From Candidatus Hydrogenedentota bacterium (lineage in GTDB: Bacteria > Hydrogenedentota > Hydrogenedentia > Hydrogenedentales > JAEUWI01): a stretch of DNA of 64,000 bases. The notes under the pieces are model-generated. The model had not been told where the DNA came from and did not search any database. It worked only from the letters and a program-made list of their open reading frames with translations. Each line of letters opens with the position of its first letter. Position 1 is the stretch's first letter. The stretch covers positions 1 to 64,000 of the forward strand of contig JAHBVV010000015.1 of NCBI GenBank assembly GCA_019637335.1, written 5' to 3'. A program made the translations under genes and the position numbers. Positions 37,457 to 46,557 of the stretch are shown here, piece after piece.

Positions 37457-37897
37457 TCAGTGCTGGCTAGTCAGCAGCCGGATCTCTTCCCGCTGTTCCT
37501 CGGCTAGCAGGTCCTGCAGAACTTCCTGCAAACCGCCCGCGCCCGCCTGGCGCAGCAGCATCTTGTAGATCGCGATGAGGCTTTCGTCGATCGCCACCGC
37601 CTTGTCGATGATTTCATCGACCGTCGCATCCGGTTTGAATTCGAATTCTTCCGGGAAATGCACGGCGCGCAGGTCCGGGGCCACCTTGAACCAGGCCTCG
37701 AGAACGTTCGGCGGCGCGTCCTCCTCGTAGGCCTCAATAATCCGGGCGAGAGCGGCTTCGTGGCGCGCCAGGTACTTCAGCAGCGTTTCCACTTCGGGAG
37801 ACAGCGCCTCGCGGCTCCGTATGTGGTAGAAGTCCTGCAGGTCCTTGTGAAATTGCGCGGCCCACTTGAGAAAAAAAATGAACTGTCGCGGCGCCAT
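37457..37897 (-). CDS. Ferritin-like or helical-bundle protein, function unknown
   Basis: This is a 146-residue, all-helical protein with AAAGGAG before its ATG. YLARHEAALARIIEAYEEDA and DEIIDKAVAIDESLIAIYKM have the E/H spacing of ferritin-like four-helix bundles, and AEEQREEIRLLTSQH ends the last helix. No signal peptide is present. It could bind metal, but the ligands are not certain and I do not recognise a named family. Confidence 0.7.
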   Translation of the reverse strand: MAPRQFIFFLKWAAQFHKDLQDFYHIRSREALSPEVETLLKYLARHEAALARIIEAYEEDAPPNVLEAWFKVAPDLRAVHFPEEFEFKPDATVDEIIDKAVAIDESLIAIYKMLLRQAGAGGLQEVLQDLLAEEQREEIRLLTSQH

Positions 37898-38100
37898 GGC
37901 GGGCTCCTTTCATCCCGGACCGGCCAGGGACCGGCCCGAACAATATGCCAACCCGCCAAGGGCTGCCCAGCCTTGAATCCACGGCCAACCCAGGCCGGTT
38001 GGACTCCAGGCGTTGTCCGCCAATGCGAACAAGCTCTACAGGTATTATGGCCCCGCATCGGGATTTTGTAAAGGGTTTCGCGCGGCCTCCGGACAACACC

Positions 38101-38160
38101 GTCCGCGAAGCGGATGGCGCCCCCCCCCCAAAAAAAGGGCGCCACGCCATCCGCCACGCG
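38101..38160. repeat. GC-rich inverted repeat with C9 and A7 tracts in the loop
   Basis: GCGGATGGCG (38110-38119) and CGCCATCCGC (38144-38153) form a perfect 10-bp stem. The loop holds nine C (38120-38128) followed by seven A (38129-38135). It lies 18 bases past the DUF899 stop and could end that transcript, but the T tract on the minus strand is in the loop and not after the stem. The homopolymer runs are slippage-prone. Confidence 0.5.
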
Positions 38161-38170
38161 GTCCGCGCGA

Positions 38171-38926
38171 TCAGCCGCCGCCCGAACAGCACGCCTCCGC
38201 CGGTTCGGTCTCGTAGCGGTCGTGGTGGCGCATCCAACTCATGATCCCGTCCTCGTTCCGCCCCTTCGGTGTCATGTCCAGGAAATTGTGCGCGCCAATC
38301 AGGATGTCACCGCCGCGCGCGTACGTCGAGTAGGTGTGGTACACCGCCCCGGACTCATCTTTGTAGAACACACTCACGCCATGCGCCTCCCCCTCGTTGT
38401 CCGTCGTCTTCGGCGCAAAATTAAAGAAAGCCGGTCCGCGCGCGAGACTCTCCTTCGTGAACGACACATCGTAATCGAAATTGAAGTCGCTCCCATGCGA
38501 CGACATCCACTTGAACCGCCAGCCCATCCGCTTCTTGAACGCCTGAAACTCCGCAAAGGGCGCGCGCGAAACCGCCAGCAGCGTCACATCGTGGTGCTTG
38601 AGGTGCAGGTTCGCGCCGTCGATGTGATCGCTGATGAACGAGCACCCGCTGCAACCTTCCTTCCAGCCCGGACCGTACATGAAGTGGTAGACGATGAGCT
38701 GGCTGTTCCCGCCAAAGAGCTCCGCGAGCGTCTCCGCGCCGTCCGGCCCTTCAAATTCATATTCCTTCTCCACGCGCACCCACGGAAGTGCGCGCCGCGC
38801 CGCGCAAACGGCGTCATACTGCCGCGTGAGTTCCTTCTCGCGCGCGAGCAGCGCCTTCCGCGCCGCAATCCATTCCTCCCGCGACACAACAGGGTGCGCC
38901 GCAACCGATTCCGCTATCTGGCTCAT
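38171..38926 (-). CDS. DUF899 (thioredoxin-fold) family protein
   Basis: This is a 251-residue protein. The family pattern is clear: VVSREEWIAARKALLAREKE at the start, LIVYHFMYGPGWKEGCSGCS with the CSGC cysteines, and HHDVTLLAVSRAPFAEFQAF, SHGSDFNFDYDVSF and VSVFYKDESGAVYHTYSTYA. DUF899 proteins have a thioredoxin-like fold and are often next to membrane or transporter genes; the substrate is unknown. It is overlapped at its 5' end by the small membrane protein gene. Confidence 0.92.
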   Translation of the reverse strand: MSQIAESVAAHPVVSREEWIAARKALLAREKELTRQYDAVCAARRALPWVRVEKEYEFEGPDGAETLAELFGGNSQLIVYHFMYGPGWKEGCSGCSFISDHIDGANLHLKHHDVTLLAVSRAPFAEFQAFKKRMGWRFKWMSSHGSDFNFDYDVSFTKESLARGPAFFNFAPKTTDNEGEAHGVSVFYKDESGAVYHTYSTYARGGDILIGAHNFLDMTPKGRNEDGIMSWMRHHDRYETEPAEACCSGGG

Positions 38927-39200
38927 GGTGATTCATCCTCTCTTCGTGTTGAAGCCGCGCGCTGGACCGCCAGCGCCGCACGGCGCGAATGAGCAGCCCG
39001 GCCAGGGCCCCGGCGCATAACGCCAGAATCCCGTAGCGCAGGCCCGCCGCGACGGGCAGCGCCAGACCGATCCCGGTCCACGCCGCCACATAGCCCGCCA
39101 GGCACATGGGGCACTTCGGGACCAGCGCGAGCCCGACCCCGGGAGCCGCCCAGGGAAGAATGCGCCGCAGTCCCGCAATTCGCCAATGCCTGCCGGCCAT
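38814..39200 (-). CDS. Small membrane protein with a KCPMCLA motif
   Basis: This is a 128-residue protein with GAGGAG before ATG 39200. Two to three hydrophobic helices contain VPKCPMCLAGYVAAWTG, as in small MerC-like or thiol-redox membrane proteins. Its frame runs 113 bases into the DUF899 gene, where a soluble Cys-rich tail appears (GIGCGAPCCVAGGMDCG). Typical members are about 100 residues, so the overlap may reflect a frameshift near 38940 that removed the natural stop, or a real overlap. The pairing with DUF899 suggests a joint thiol or metal role (inference). Confidence 0.6.
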   Translation of the reverse strand: MAGRHWRIAGLRRILPWAAPGVGLALVPKCPMCLAGYVAAWTGIGLALPVAAGLRYGILALCAGALAGLLIRAVRRWRSSARLQHEERMNHHEPDSGIGCGAPCCVAGGMDCGAEGAARAREGTHAAV

Positions 39201-39309
39201 GCCGCCGCTCCTCGTTTCACTGCCCGGCCCGCCGGAGCCCATCTCCGGCGCGCTCTACCAATTCAACGAACGGCGGGGCCGGAGAAGGACAGGGCCTGCG
39301 CCCGGCGCA

Positions 39310-40413
39310 TCAGGTGGGTGCGCCGCCGAGGGCTATCCGCTGGAACAGGTGATGGAAGACGCTGATTTGGCCCTCGATGCTGGCGGGTACCTCAATCCCT
39401 GTGGCCTCCGCCCAGCGTGCCCGAAGAAGTCGCTCCAGAAGCGGACGAAGCGATTCCGCATCCTCCCGATCCAGTCCCGACACGCCATCGCCGCCCAGAA
39501 CCGCCCACGCCGTCTCCGCGGCACATAGCAACAGCGGCCAGTTGACCCAGTTGAATTGCTCCGTGATATCCCCCACGAGCGCCGCGCCACCCGGCGCCAA
39601 CCGGTACTCCCGTTCGCGCGCCGCGCGGCTGGAGACAACCGCCCCGGCGCATTCGAGGTCAGCCAGGACCGCGTGCACGGACTTCTGCGAGAAGTAGATC
39701 TCGCGCGCGATTTCGCAGGGGTGGCCCGCGCCCCGCAACGCCAGGTAAATAAGCGCGTCGCAGCGCGCGTTCACCCCGAACAGCGCGCGCAGTTGAAGCA
39801 GGCGCGCGGCGCTGGCATCGGCGGAAAAGACCGAGGACAGGCCCCGGACTTCCACGGGGGACCGTATAAACCCTTTCTCCAGAAAGAGCGGGTCCAACGG
39901 CCCGATTACGGGCAGCGCGCGGCCATCGGGCAGCATGAACAATGGAACCGCATCGCGGCCGGCCCCGTACTCCTCCCCCGCCTTCACACCGGATTCCCGC
40001 GCACGCGGCATCCTCCCCCCCGCGCGGTATCCCGCACTATCGGCCAAGCGACGCTCCGGAGCTTGCTGGAGGGCCTCGGAAAGCCGCTTCCACTTTGAGG
40101 CCGCGCCGCGCGCCGCCATCCAACCGGCAACGGCGGCGAGGACCGGTCCCCCTCGAAACGGCTCTGATCGCACGATGTTTGAAAGCCGCTGGATATTAAT
40201 AAACCGCCCGTTGAGGCGGAGCCAGTCAAGCACTTCGTCAAACAGCCGGGGATCGTGGCGGCCAATCGAGCAGGTCAGCAGCAGCAGCGCTTCCGGATCC
40301 GCCACCATGCGCCCGCGCTGGTGGCCCGCAACACCGATGGAACTCCAGGATTGCCACAGAAACTGGAGCAGGGTGTTCAGGTACTCGTGTCTAAAGTCGT
40401 TCGGCGGCGCCAT
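39310..40413 (-). CDS. Winged-helix protein paired with a nucleotidyltransferase
   Basis: This is a 367-residue protein. Residues about 205-275 look like a winged helix: RALFGVNARCDALIYLALRG, HPCEIAREIYFSQKSVHAVL and AGAVVSSRAAREREYRL. The N-terminal 200 residues are helical and unrecognised. The gene starts 23 bases inside the 3' end of the nucleotidyltransferase gene, so the two are translationally coupled. The nucleotidyltransferase plus winged-helix pairing resembles AbiE-type type IV toxin-antitoxin systems, but with the opposite gene order and a larger regulator. A regulatory or antitoxin role is inference. Confidence 0.75.
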   Translation of the reverse strand: MAPPNDFRHEYLNTLLQFLWQSWSSIGVAGHQRGRMVADPEALLLLTCSIGRHDPRLFDEVLDWLRLNGRFINIQRLSNIVRSEPFRGGPVLAAVAGWMAARGAASKWKRLSEALQQAPERRLADSAGYRAGGRMPRARESGVKAGEEYGAGRDAVPLFMLPDGRALPVIGPLDPLFLEKGFIRSPVEVRGLSSVFSADASAARLLQLRALFGVNARCDALIYLALRGAGHPCEIAREIYFSQKSVHAVLADLECAGAVVSSRAAREREYRLAPGGAALVGDITEQFNWVNWPLLLCAAETAWAVLGGDGVSGLDREDAESLRPLLERLLRARWAEATGIEVPASIEGQISVFHHLFQRIALGGAPT

Positions 40414-40996
40414 GGTGGCCCAATTCCTGGAGGAGTTGCTTCAACATCCCGCGAAAACCGGGGGAAACATCGTGGGTCATCGCCCACCGGCCAGCAAGTA
40501 TCAATTCTTCGTCCGTTGGTCGAAGTGCTTCCAGATCGCTGATGTGGTATCCCCCGCGATCAACGGAGGCGTAAAGCTTGAAGTGAATCTGGTCGAGCCG
40601 GCCAACGAAAGACACGCCCAGGCGATTGCCATAATCACGCCGGATTAGTCGAAACATCAGTCCGCCGGGAAGCCCCATCTGAAAGAGGCCCCCCGAATTA
40701 CTGCTTGGGCCGTTGTTGAGCCAGCCTGCTGGCAGTTGCAATTCGCGCCCGACAGTCTTCGCCGCAAGAAGTAAATGCTCCGGCAGCGGTTCTGGATCGA
40801 GCAGACGATCCGCACCGTCGTAAAGAGCCAGGATGTCCACATCCAACGTCGTTCGAACGTGAAGGCCTGTCGCAATGAGCGCCGCGCCCCCACACACCAC
40901 CAAGCCTGTATACGGGGCTTGCGCCCGCTCGAGACATTCGCCGAGACGGCCAAGGATACCGTCGAGTGATTCATCGGGATGAGACGGGTCGAGCAT
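40391..40996 (-). CDS. DUF6036/AbiEii-like nucleotidyltransferase
   Basis: This is a 201-residue protein. GLVVCGGAALIATGLHVRTT followed by LDVDILALY is the minimal nucleotidyltransferase signature: GG at 36-37 and the metal-binding D52-x-D54. This is the pattern of DUF6036-type and AbiEii-type enzymes. GLMFRLIRRDYGNRLGVSFV and RLDQIHFKLYASVDRG resemble the C-terminal part of these families. Known relatives transfer nucleotides to tRNA or proteins and act as toxins; the activity here is untested. It is the first gene of a two-gene unit with the winged-helix protein. Confidence 0.8.
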   Translation of the reverse strand: MLDPSHPDESLDGILGRLGECLERAQAPYTGLVVCGGAALIATGLHVRTTLDVDILALYDGADRLLDPEPLPEHLLLAAKTVGRELQLPAGWLNNGPSSNSGGLFQMGLPGGLMFRLIRRDYGNRLGVSFVGRLDQIHFKLYASVDRGGYHISDLEALRPTDEELILAGRWAMTHDVSPGFRGMLKQLLQELGHHGAAERL

Positions 40997-41035
40997 GAAA
41001 GCGCCTTCTGATTGAGTGGATTACCATACCATAAT

Positions 41036-42142
41036 CTACACCCGCGTCCGAATCGCTTCCTCCACCACGGCCTCCAACTGCGCTCCCACCGCGTCCGGAT
41101 CGTGCTCCCGCTGGATCCTGGCGCGCGCCGCCGCGCCGAGCGACCGCCGCAATTTCGCATCGCCCATCAGCCGGATCAACGCCTCCGCGAAGGCCCGCGG
41201 GTCGTCGTCGTCCACCACGATGCCGTCGACGCCATCTTCGAGCGGGTACGCGGCGCTGCGGCAGGCCACGATTGCCTGGCCCGCCGCCATGCCGTTCAGC
41301 AGCTTCACGGGATATCCCGACCACGAGACCCGGGGCAGCGCCAGAACGGCGTCGCGCGCCAGGATCTGGTGCAACGCGTCGAAGCCCTTCACCGGCACGA
41401 CTTCGGCATCCGGAAACTCCGCGTCCTCCGCCGTGGCGATCAGGAGCCGCGCCTCGGGGTAGCGCTTGCGCACCCGCTCCATCGCGGCGAAGAGCAGGCC
41501 CAGATTCTGGTAGGCGTCGAGGTTGCCGGTATACAGCACCGGCGGCAGGCCGTCGCCCGGCGCGCAGGGATCGAAGTCCTCGGCGCGCAGGGGCGGCGGG
41601 ACGATCGCGATGCGCGCGTGGTCGCAGCCGCGCACCACGAGATGCCCCGCCAGGCGCTGGTGCGGCACGATCACGTAGTCCGCGCGGCGCGGGAAGGTGC
41701 GATCGAGCCAGCGGCCAAGTTTCGCCGGCCACCGCGACCAGCGAAAGTAGTAGGGCAGCTCGTCGGACATCGCGTTGTGCGCGTGGTAGATCAGGGGGCG
41801 CACCCCGGCCAGCAGGCACGCCAGCAGGGCCTCGTAGTTGTGCGCGATGACGGCGTCGGCGCCGTATTTCGCGACCACCGCCCGGATTTTTGCCGCGAGC
41901 GCCAGATCCTGAAAGGGTTTTGCCAGCGAAGGCCCCGCCGCGGTCTTGCCCTCCCCGGGAATGCGGCGGCAGCGGTGCACCGGCAGGCCGCTCGTGTCGG
42001 GGCCGGCCCCATACCCGTACACCACCAGCCGCACCTCGTGCCCGCGCGCCGCGAGCGCCAGCGCGTGATCCCGCAGGAAGACTTGCGACCCCTGCGGCAC
42101 GGGGTACGGGCACGCGCCGGCGAATACAATGCGGTAGCTCAT
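41036..42142 (-). CDS. GT4-type glycosyltransferase
   Basis: This is a 368-residue GT-B enzyme. The N-terminal Rossmann half has CPYPVPQGSQVFLRDHALAL and LIYHAHNAMSDELPYY. The C-terminal half has VLYTGNLDAYQNLGLLFAAM, FDALHQILARDAVLALPRVS and SGYPVKLLNGMAAGQAIVA, where the family's E-x7-E site appears as a degenerate K-L-L-N-G segment. It transfers a sugar from a nucleotide or lipid donor to an acceptor at the cytoplasmic side of the membrane. Its start overlaps the phosphodiesterase stop by four bases, so the two are coupled. Confidence 0.93.
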   Translation of the reverse strand: MSYRIVFAGACPYPVPQGSQVFLRDHALALAARGHEVRLVVYGYGAGPDTSGLPVHRCRRIPGEGKTAAGPSLAKPFQDLALAAKIRAVVAKYGADAVIAHNYEALLACLLAGVRPLIYHAHNAMSDELPYYFRWSRWPAKLGRWLDRTFPRRADYVIVPHQRLAGHLVVRGCDHARIAIVPPPLRAEDFDPCAPGDGLPPVLYTGNLDAYQNLGLLFAAMERVRKRYPEARLLIATAEDAEFPDAEVVPVKGFDALHQILARDAVLALPRVSWSGYPVKLLNGMAAGQAIVACRSAAYPLEDGVDGIVVDDDDPRAFAEALIRLMGDAKLRRSLGAAARARIQREHDPDAVGAQLEAVVEEAIRTRV

Positions 42143-43719
42143 TCGAAGTAGCCCAGGGCGCGCATGCGCGTCGCGATGATGGCCTCTTCCTCGGGGGTGT
42201 AGGGCGCGGCCCAGGCCGGACGCGCCGCCGCATCGCCCGCCGCCGCCGCCCCGATCAGCGGGCGCCCGTCGAGGGGCGGACAGGACGCGCCCAGCACCGA
42301 CAGGACCGTGGGCGCGATATCGGCGAGCGACGCCGACTTCGCCGCGACCGGCGACGACAACAACAGCACCCCGGGATCGCGGTGGGTCCCGTTCATGCCA
42401 CGCTCCTTCCCGCCAATCGCTTCCTCCGGGCGAATGCGCCGGAAGGCCGGTCCGCCGGGCGCGCTCCGCAGACAGGAATGCGAATAGCCGTCCTCCAGCG
42501 CCAACTCCAGCACGATATCCGGCGCGCGATCAATCTCCGGGCCGTCGTACAGCGCGGCGCGCGGCCACGCCCGGGCGACCGGGGCCCATTCCTCCAGCGC
42601 CGCGCAGAGCCGGGCCACAAACGCATCGTATTCCGCGCGCGGAACCTGCCCCAGCGGCTCGCGCCCCGCGAGGTTGACCCGGATCGACGGGAAGTAGTTC
42701 AGTTCCTCCGACCACGCCGTCGTGTGGCGCCAGTCGATGCGCCCAAAGCGCGATCGGGACTCCGCGCGCGCCGCAAGCCCGCCAAAGCGCCGGAAAAGGC
42801 CGCCGCGCCAGCGCTCCGGCGTCAGCGACAGCGCGGCCCGTTTCAGAAGGCTGTCGCGCCCGCCCGGCTTCCACGCCAGGTAGCCGTGTTCCGCCAGCCA
42901 GTTGTTTAAATGCGCCACGCCCGTGCCCGCACCGCCGAATCCGTGGTCGGAAACCACGCCCACCACCACATCCTCCCCCGCCGCCGCCACGAGACGCCCG
43001 ACCGCCGCGTCGAGGCGCTCGTAGACCTGCCGGATCGCGGTTTCGAAGCCGGGGCGGTGGCGGGGCGACTGCGGATCGTGAAACAGCCAGAAGTGGTGCG
43101 ACACCGTGTCGGCCTCGCCGAACACGGCCATGAAGAAATCCCACGCCTCCTCCCGGAGCAACCCCTCCGCAATCGCCGCCTTGCGGTCCGCGCCGGCCAG
43201 CAGCCGCGCCAAGGCGTCCGCGTGCCACCCCGGTCCGATGTCGTGCTCCTGAAAATCCGCAAACCGCCAATCGCGCACCGCCGTGTAGCGGGAAGGCGGA
43301 TAAACAAACGAGCGCTCCACCGCCGTGGCGACGGGCGAGTCGAACCCCGACACCATCACCCCGTTAATCGGCTCGGGCGGGTAGGTTCCCGGGACCCCCA
43401 GCACGCATGATCGCAGGCCCGCATCATCCAGCAGGTTCCAGATGGCGGGCGCGGCGCGGCGCCCCCGGTTGACGAAGCGGATCGCGTAGGAGCCCGGCTG
43501 CATCTCGGTGAAATCAAAGATCCCGTGGCGGCCCGGATTCACCCCCGTTACACAGGTGGTCCACGCCGGAAACGTCACCGGCGGGCGCGTGCTCGAAAGC
43601 GGCATGAAGGTCCCGCGCGCGCGCAACGCCGCCAGGTGCGGCAAATGCCCCGCATCCATCCACGGCCCCAGGAGAGACGGCTCGGCGCCGTCCAGTCCAA
43701 TCAAGAGAAATCGCGCCAT
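42139..43719 (-). CDS. Type I phosphodiesterase/nucleotide pyrophosphatase superfamily protein
   Basis: This is a 526-residue protein of the alkaline-phosphatase superfamily. LLIGLDGAEPSLL holds the first metal Asp, RPPVTFPAWTTCVTGVNPGR the nucleophile Thr with its TGxxPxxHG context, FGEADTVSHHFWLF the D...H pair, and GVVSDHGFG and SLADIAPTVLSVLG the final metal sites. It should cleave phosphodiester or related bonds on a glycolipid or nucleotide sugar. No signal peptide is seen. Coupled to the GT4 gene, it may act on the same glycan pathway (inference). Confidence 0.9.
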   Translation of the reverse strand: MARFLLIGLDGAEPSLLGPWMDAGHLPHLAALRARGTFMPLSSTRPPVTFPAWTTCVTGVNPGRHGIFDFTEMQPGSYAIRFVNRGRRAAPAIWNLLDDAGLRSCVLGVPGTYPPEPINGVMVSGFDSPVATAVERSFVYPPSRYTAVRDWRFADFQEHDIGPGWHADALARLLAGADRKAAIAEGLLREEAWDFFMAVFGEADTVSHHFWLFHDPQSPRHRPGFETAIRQVYERLDAAVGRLVAAAGEDVVVGVVSDHGFGGAGTGVAHLNNWLAEHGYLAWKPGGRDSLLKRAALSLTPERWRGGLFRRFGGLAARAESRSRFGRIDWRHTTAWSEELNYFPSIRVNLAGREPLGQVPRAEYDAFVARLCAALEEWAPVARAWPRAALYDGPEIDRAPDIVLELALEDGYSHSCLRSAPGGPAFRRIRPEEAIGGKERGMNGTHRDPGVLLLSSPVAAKSASLADIAPTVLSVLGASCPPLDGRPLIGAAAAGDAAARPAWAAPYTPEEEAIIATRMRALGYFE

Positions 43720-44004
43720 GCCCCGATCCTAACACAAGCCACGGGACCGGTTCGGTGATCGCCCGGCTAACGCAGGGCAATCGCAATTGAACTTCCAACT
43801 CGAGCCGAGCGCCACATGGACCACCTTCAATGTTAAGAAGGGCGCGTGTTGGAGCGCTGGCATTTCGCCTGCGGCGAATCCCCGACCTTGCCGGCACAGA
43901 TGCCGGCGCTCCAAAACGCTCACTATCGTTGATTCAAGGTTCCAAATCGACTCAAATTTACGCCGATATACCGAGATCGAGTCCAAATGCGATTATCCTG
44001 CCGC
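43720..44004. repeat. Non-coding stretch with a dispersed palindromic repeat
   Basis: TTGGAGCGC (43849-43857) pairs with GCGCTCCAA (43906-43914), enclosing two smaller palindromes (CGCCTGCGGCG and GCCGGCACAGATGCCGGC, the latter at 43889-43906). This is a known style of small GC-rich dispersed repeat. It lies between two minus-strand genes and no gene is seen. Confidence 0.5.
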
Positions 44005-44790
44005 CTACCGCGACCAGATCACCGGACAGCGATCCGTATCGCCGATGAACGCGGCCAGCCCGCGGGCTTCGCCCCCCGCTGGGGTCGATTTTTCCGTGCG
44101 CAGGTGAATCGCCAGGCTCAGGCGCGGCGCACCGCTGGTGTTCGGCCCGCTGGCGTGGAGCGTCAGGCGGTGATGGAAGCTGACGCCGCCGGGCGGCAGC
44201 GCGCCCGACGCCTCCCGCCATTCCCGCCCCTCGGGAACCGCGATCTGCCCGTCCAGCTCCTGGCCGTAGAAGTCGCCCTGCCCCAGCAGGCCCCACGTGT
44301 GCGACCCCGGCACAAAACGCATCGCGCCGGCGGCCTCGGTCACGTCGCTCAGCGCGAGCCATGCCGTGAACACCTCGCTGCCCGGCGCCCAGCAGTCCCA
44401 GTACTGAAAATCCTGGTGCCAGCCCACGTTGGTTCGGAACGCGTTGCCTTCCGCCACCGGCGGCTTCATCAGCAGCTGCACCCACCACACCTGAACCATC
44501 GACGCGCCCGTAATCTCCGCCGCCGCCTCGCCGAGCCGCGGACTCGCCACCGCCGCCCGGATCGCGCGGTTACACTGCTGCGGCATCTCGATCTTTACCA
44601 ACTTGCGCGGGTCGTCCCCCGGCGTCCACGGCGAATCCTCCGGCGGGACGCCCGTCTCGTAGCGCCCGTCGCGCACGTCCTCCATCCCCCGAACCGCGGC
44701 GGCTATCTCGCCGGGTTCCAACACGGGGTCCGTGTTCAGGTAATAGCCATGCTCGTCGTAGAATACACTGGCGTGTTTGGTCATCAACAT
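44005..44790 (-). CDS. Phytanoyl-CoA dioxygenase (PhyH) family protein
   Basis: This is a 261-residue protein. The non-heme Fe(II)/2-oxoglutarate facial triad is present: GWHQDFQYWD gives H125 and D127, and HHRLTLHASGPN gives H212. R223 in SGAPRLSLAIHL probably binds 2-oxoglutarate. DVTEAAGAMRFVPGSHTWG is the typical PhyH core. AAAGG precedes the ATG at 44790. It hydroxylates an unidentified small molecule in the cytoplasm. The family is much expanded in Planctomycetes-like genomes. Confidence 0.92.
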   Translation of the reverse strand: MLMTKHASVFYDEHGYYLNTDPVLEPGEIAAAVRGMEDVRDGRYETGVPPEDSPWTPGDDPRKLVKIEMPQQCNRAIRAAVASPRLGEAAAEITGASMVQVWWVQLLMKPPVAEGNAFRTNVGWHQDFQYWDCWAPGSEVFTAWLALSDVTEAAGAMRFVPGSHTWGLLGQGDFYGQELDGQIAVPEGREWREASGALPPGGVSFHHRLTLHASGPNTSGAPRLSLAIHLRTEKSTPAGGEARGLAAFIGDTDRCPVIWSR

Positions 44791-44839
44791 AGGGGTCGCC
44801 TTTATCCCCGATCCGGCTGTCTGGCGCGGCGGGCGCCCG

Positions 44840-46420
44840 TCAGCGGACCAGGTAGGTGTAGTTGTAGGTTATTTCGCGTGTTTCGCCCGGCGCGAGTTCC
44901 AGTTCCCAGGTCAGCTTACTGCTCGGGTTGAAACGGCCCGCGCCCTGCGCCCCCACCGTAATCGCGGGCTCCAGGCTTGATGCGCCGAATTCGCCGGTCA
45001 GTTCTTTGTGAATGATCACGGAGATCGCCGTGTCGCGGAGATTCTGAAGCGTAAGCGCCCCGGATATCTCGCTTTTCATCGCGCCCATCGGGCCGGGCCG
45101 GAGTTCCGCGCGCCCCGGCGCCTCCTGCTCCGACGCCTTGACGCGCACGCTCAACGCCTTGTTCACATACACCAGCGTGGATTCGCCCGGATTCGCCCAC
45201 GCGCTGGTGCGCGCGCCCAGAAACTTGCCGTTCCGAACGACTGCCGCCGGGGCCGTGGTCATGGGGAAGGGAAACGGATTCTTAAAGCGCACCGCGTCCC
45301 AGATATCCGCCTCTTGGCGCTCCGCCGCCGGTGGCCCGCCATAGGGATGGCCCGTCCCGCGCGTCTCGGGGATCGTCCACTCCACCACCAGTTCGTATCC
45401 CGCCGCCGCGGACGCCACGTCAAACGCCAGCGACGCGTTCAGGCCCAGGTCGCGTTCGCCGATCGGGTGATAGTAGAGGTCCGCCCCGTCATCGCCCGCG
45501 GGCGCCGCCGGGAGCGCGCCGCCGCCCAGGCCCCCGCCCGCCACGTTGGCGAAGGCCATCTGCGCGGCCAGTTGCGCCTGCTCGCGCGGGTCCCGGCCCA
45601 GCGCGTCGAAGAACGCGCCCCAGCTGGTCTGCGGCGAGAAGGGCGATAGCACATGCGCGTGCTCGATGCTCGGGTACCCGGAAATCAGCGAGAGCGCCGC
45701 GCCCTCCAGCGCCTCCAGTTCGTTGCGAATCACCGCCGACTGCGCGATCGACAGCTGCCCGGGCTCGGAAATGTCCAGGCGGTAGCTCGGCGCCCACGAC
45801 AGCCCGCGGGCCACGCTCGTCACGCGCACCGCCAGCGGATATGCCGCGTCCGCCGACCCCTCCAGGTAAAGCGCGGGCCGCTCCTCCAACGCCACGCCGG
45901 GGGCCTCCAGCGCGCGCACAAAGGCCACCAGGTCCGGCTGGATGTAACTCGCCGTTCCATCGTCCGCCACCACCACAAACAGGCTCGATGGCGCGCGAGC
46001 GGAGATCGCGGCGTTCAAATACATTCCGCGGCTATACGGATCGAAATTCGGCGCCGGTGATCGCGGGATTTCCTTTAGTATGCCCTCGAAAACCCCCGCG
46101 TCCTCCAGCCGCAGGCCAATCTGCACCCGCTTGCCCACCAGCGCGCCATAGCCGGGCGCGCTTTCCGTCTCCATCTGCTCCATCGCCGCGCGCGCGGTTA
46201 TCCCCGGCGCCCCCTCAATCCACATCGCGCCGTGCACCATGGCGCCAATCCCTTCGAAGCGGTGGGCGCCCGGGCCGGGCAGCGTGTATTCGCGCGTCAC
46301 CACCGCGAGCCCGTTCTTGAAAAGCCCCGCCGACACCACGCGTCCATCCTCCGCCCCGGCCACCGGCATCGCCCCCGCAACCAGCATAATCGCGACAAAC
46401 CATTTGTGATGCTGTCTCAT
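44840..46420 (-). CDS. Secreted DUF4139-like protein
   Basis: This is a 526-residue protein. The ATG at 46420 follows AAGGGG and a signal peptide (AIMLVAGAMPVAGA-ED). The N-terminus VSAGLFKNGLAVVTREYTLP and the later RGLSWAPSYRLDISEPGQLS are the pattern of DUF4139/mucoidy-inhibitor-like proteins, all-beta proteins with no known activity. WDAVRFKNPFPFPMTTAPAA and the C-terminal YNYTYLV complete the domain. It ends 49 bases before the PhyH gene start on the same strand, so co-transcription is likely. Confidence 0.8.
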   Translation of the reverse strand: MRQHHKWFVAIMLVAGAMPVAGAEDGRVVSAGLFKNGLAVVTREYTLPGPGAHRFEGIGAMVHGAMWIEGAPGITARAAMEQMETESAPGYGALVGKRVQIGLRLEDAGVFEGILKEIPRSPAPNFDPYSRGMYLNAAISARAPSSLFVVVADDGTASYIQPDLVAFVRALEAPGVALEERPALYLEGSADAAYPLAVRVTSVARGLSWAPSYRLDISEPGQLSIAQSAVIRNELEALEGAALSLISGYPSIEHAHVLSPFSPQTSWGAFFDALGRDPREQAQLAAQMAFANVAGGGLGGGALPAAPAGDDGADLYYHPIGERDLGLNASLAFDVASAAAGYELVVEWTIPETRGTGHPYGGPPAAERQEADIWDAVRFKNPFPFPMTTAPAAVVRNGKFLGARTSAWANPGESTLVYVNKALSVRVKASEQEAPGRAELRPGPMGAMKSEISGALTLQNLRDTAISVIIHKELTGEFGASSLEPAITVGAQGAGRFNPSSKLTWELELAPGETREITYNYTYLVR

Positions 46421-46557
46421 TGGTGTACCCCTTTTGATCGTTGAAGCCGTTCCTCACGTCACACACCCCAGTATACCTTGAACGGACCGCGCGGGTAACG
46501 TACCATGTGCGTTGTGGAATTCTCCGGGGGGATGTTCCGCAATGGGGAATCGATCAA

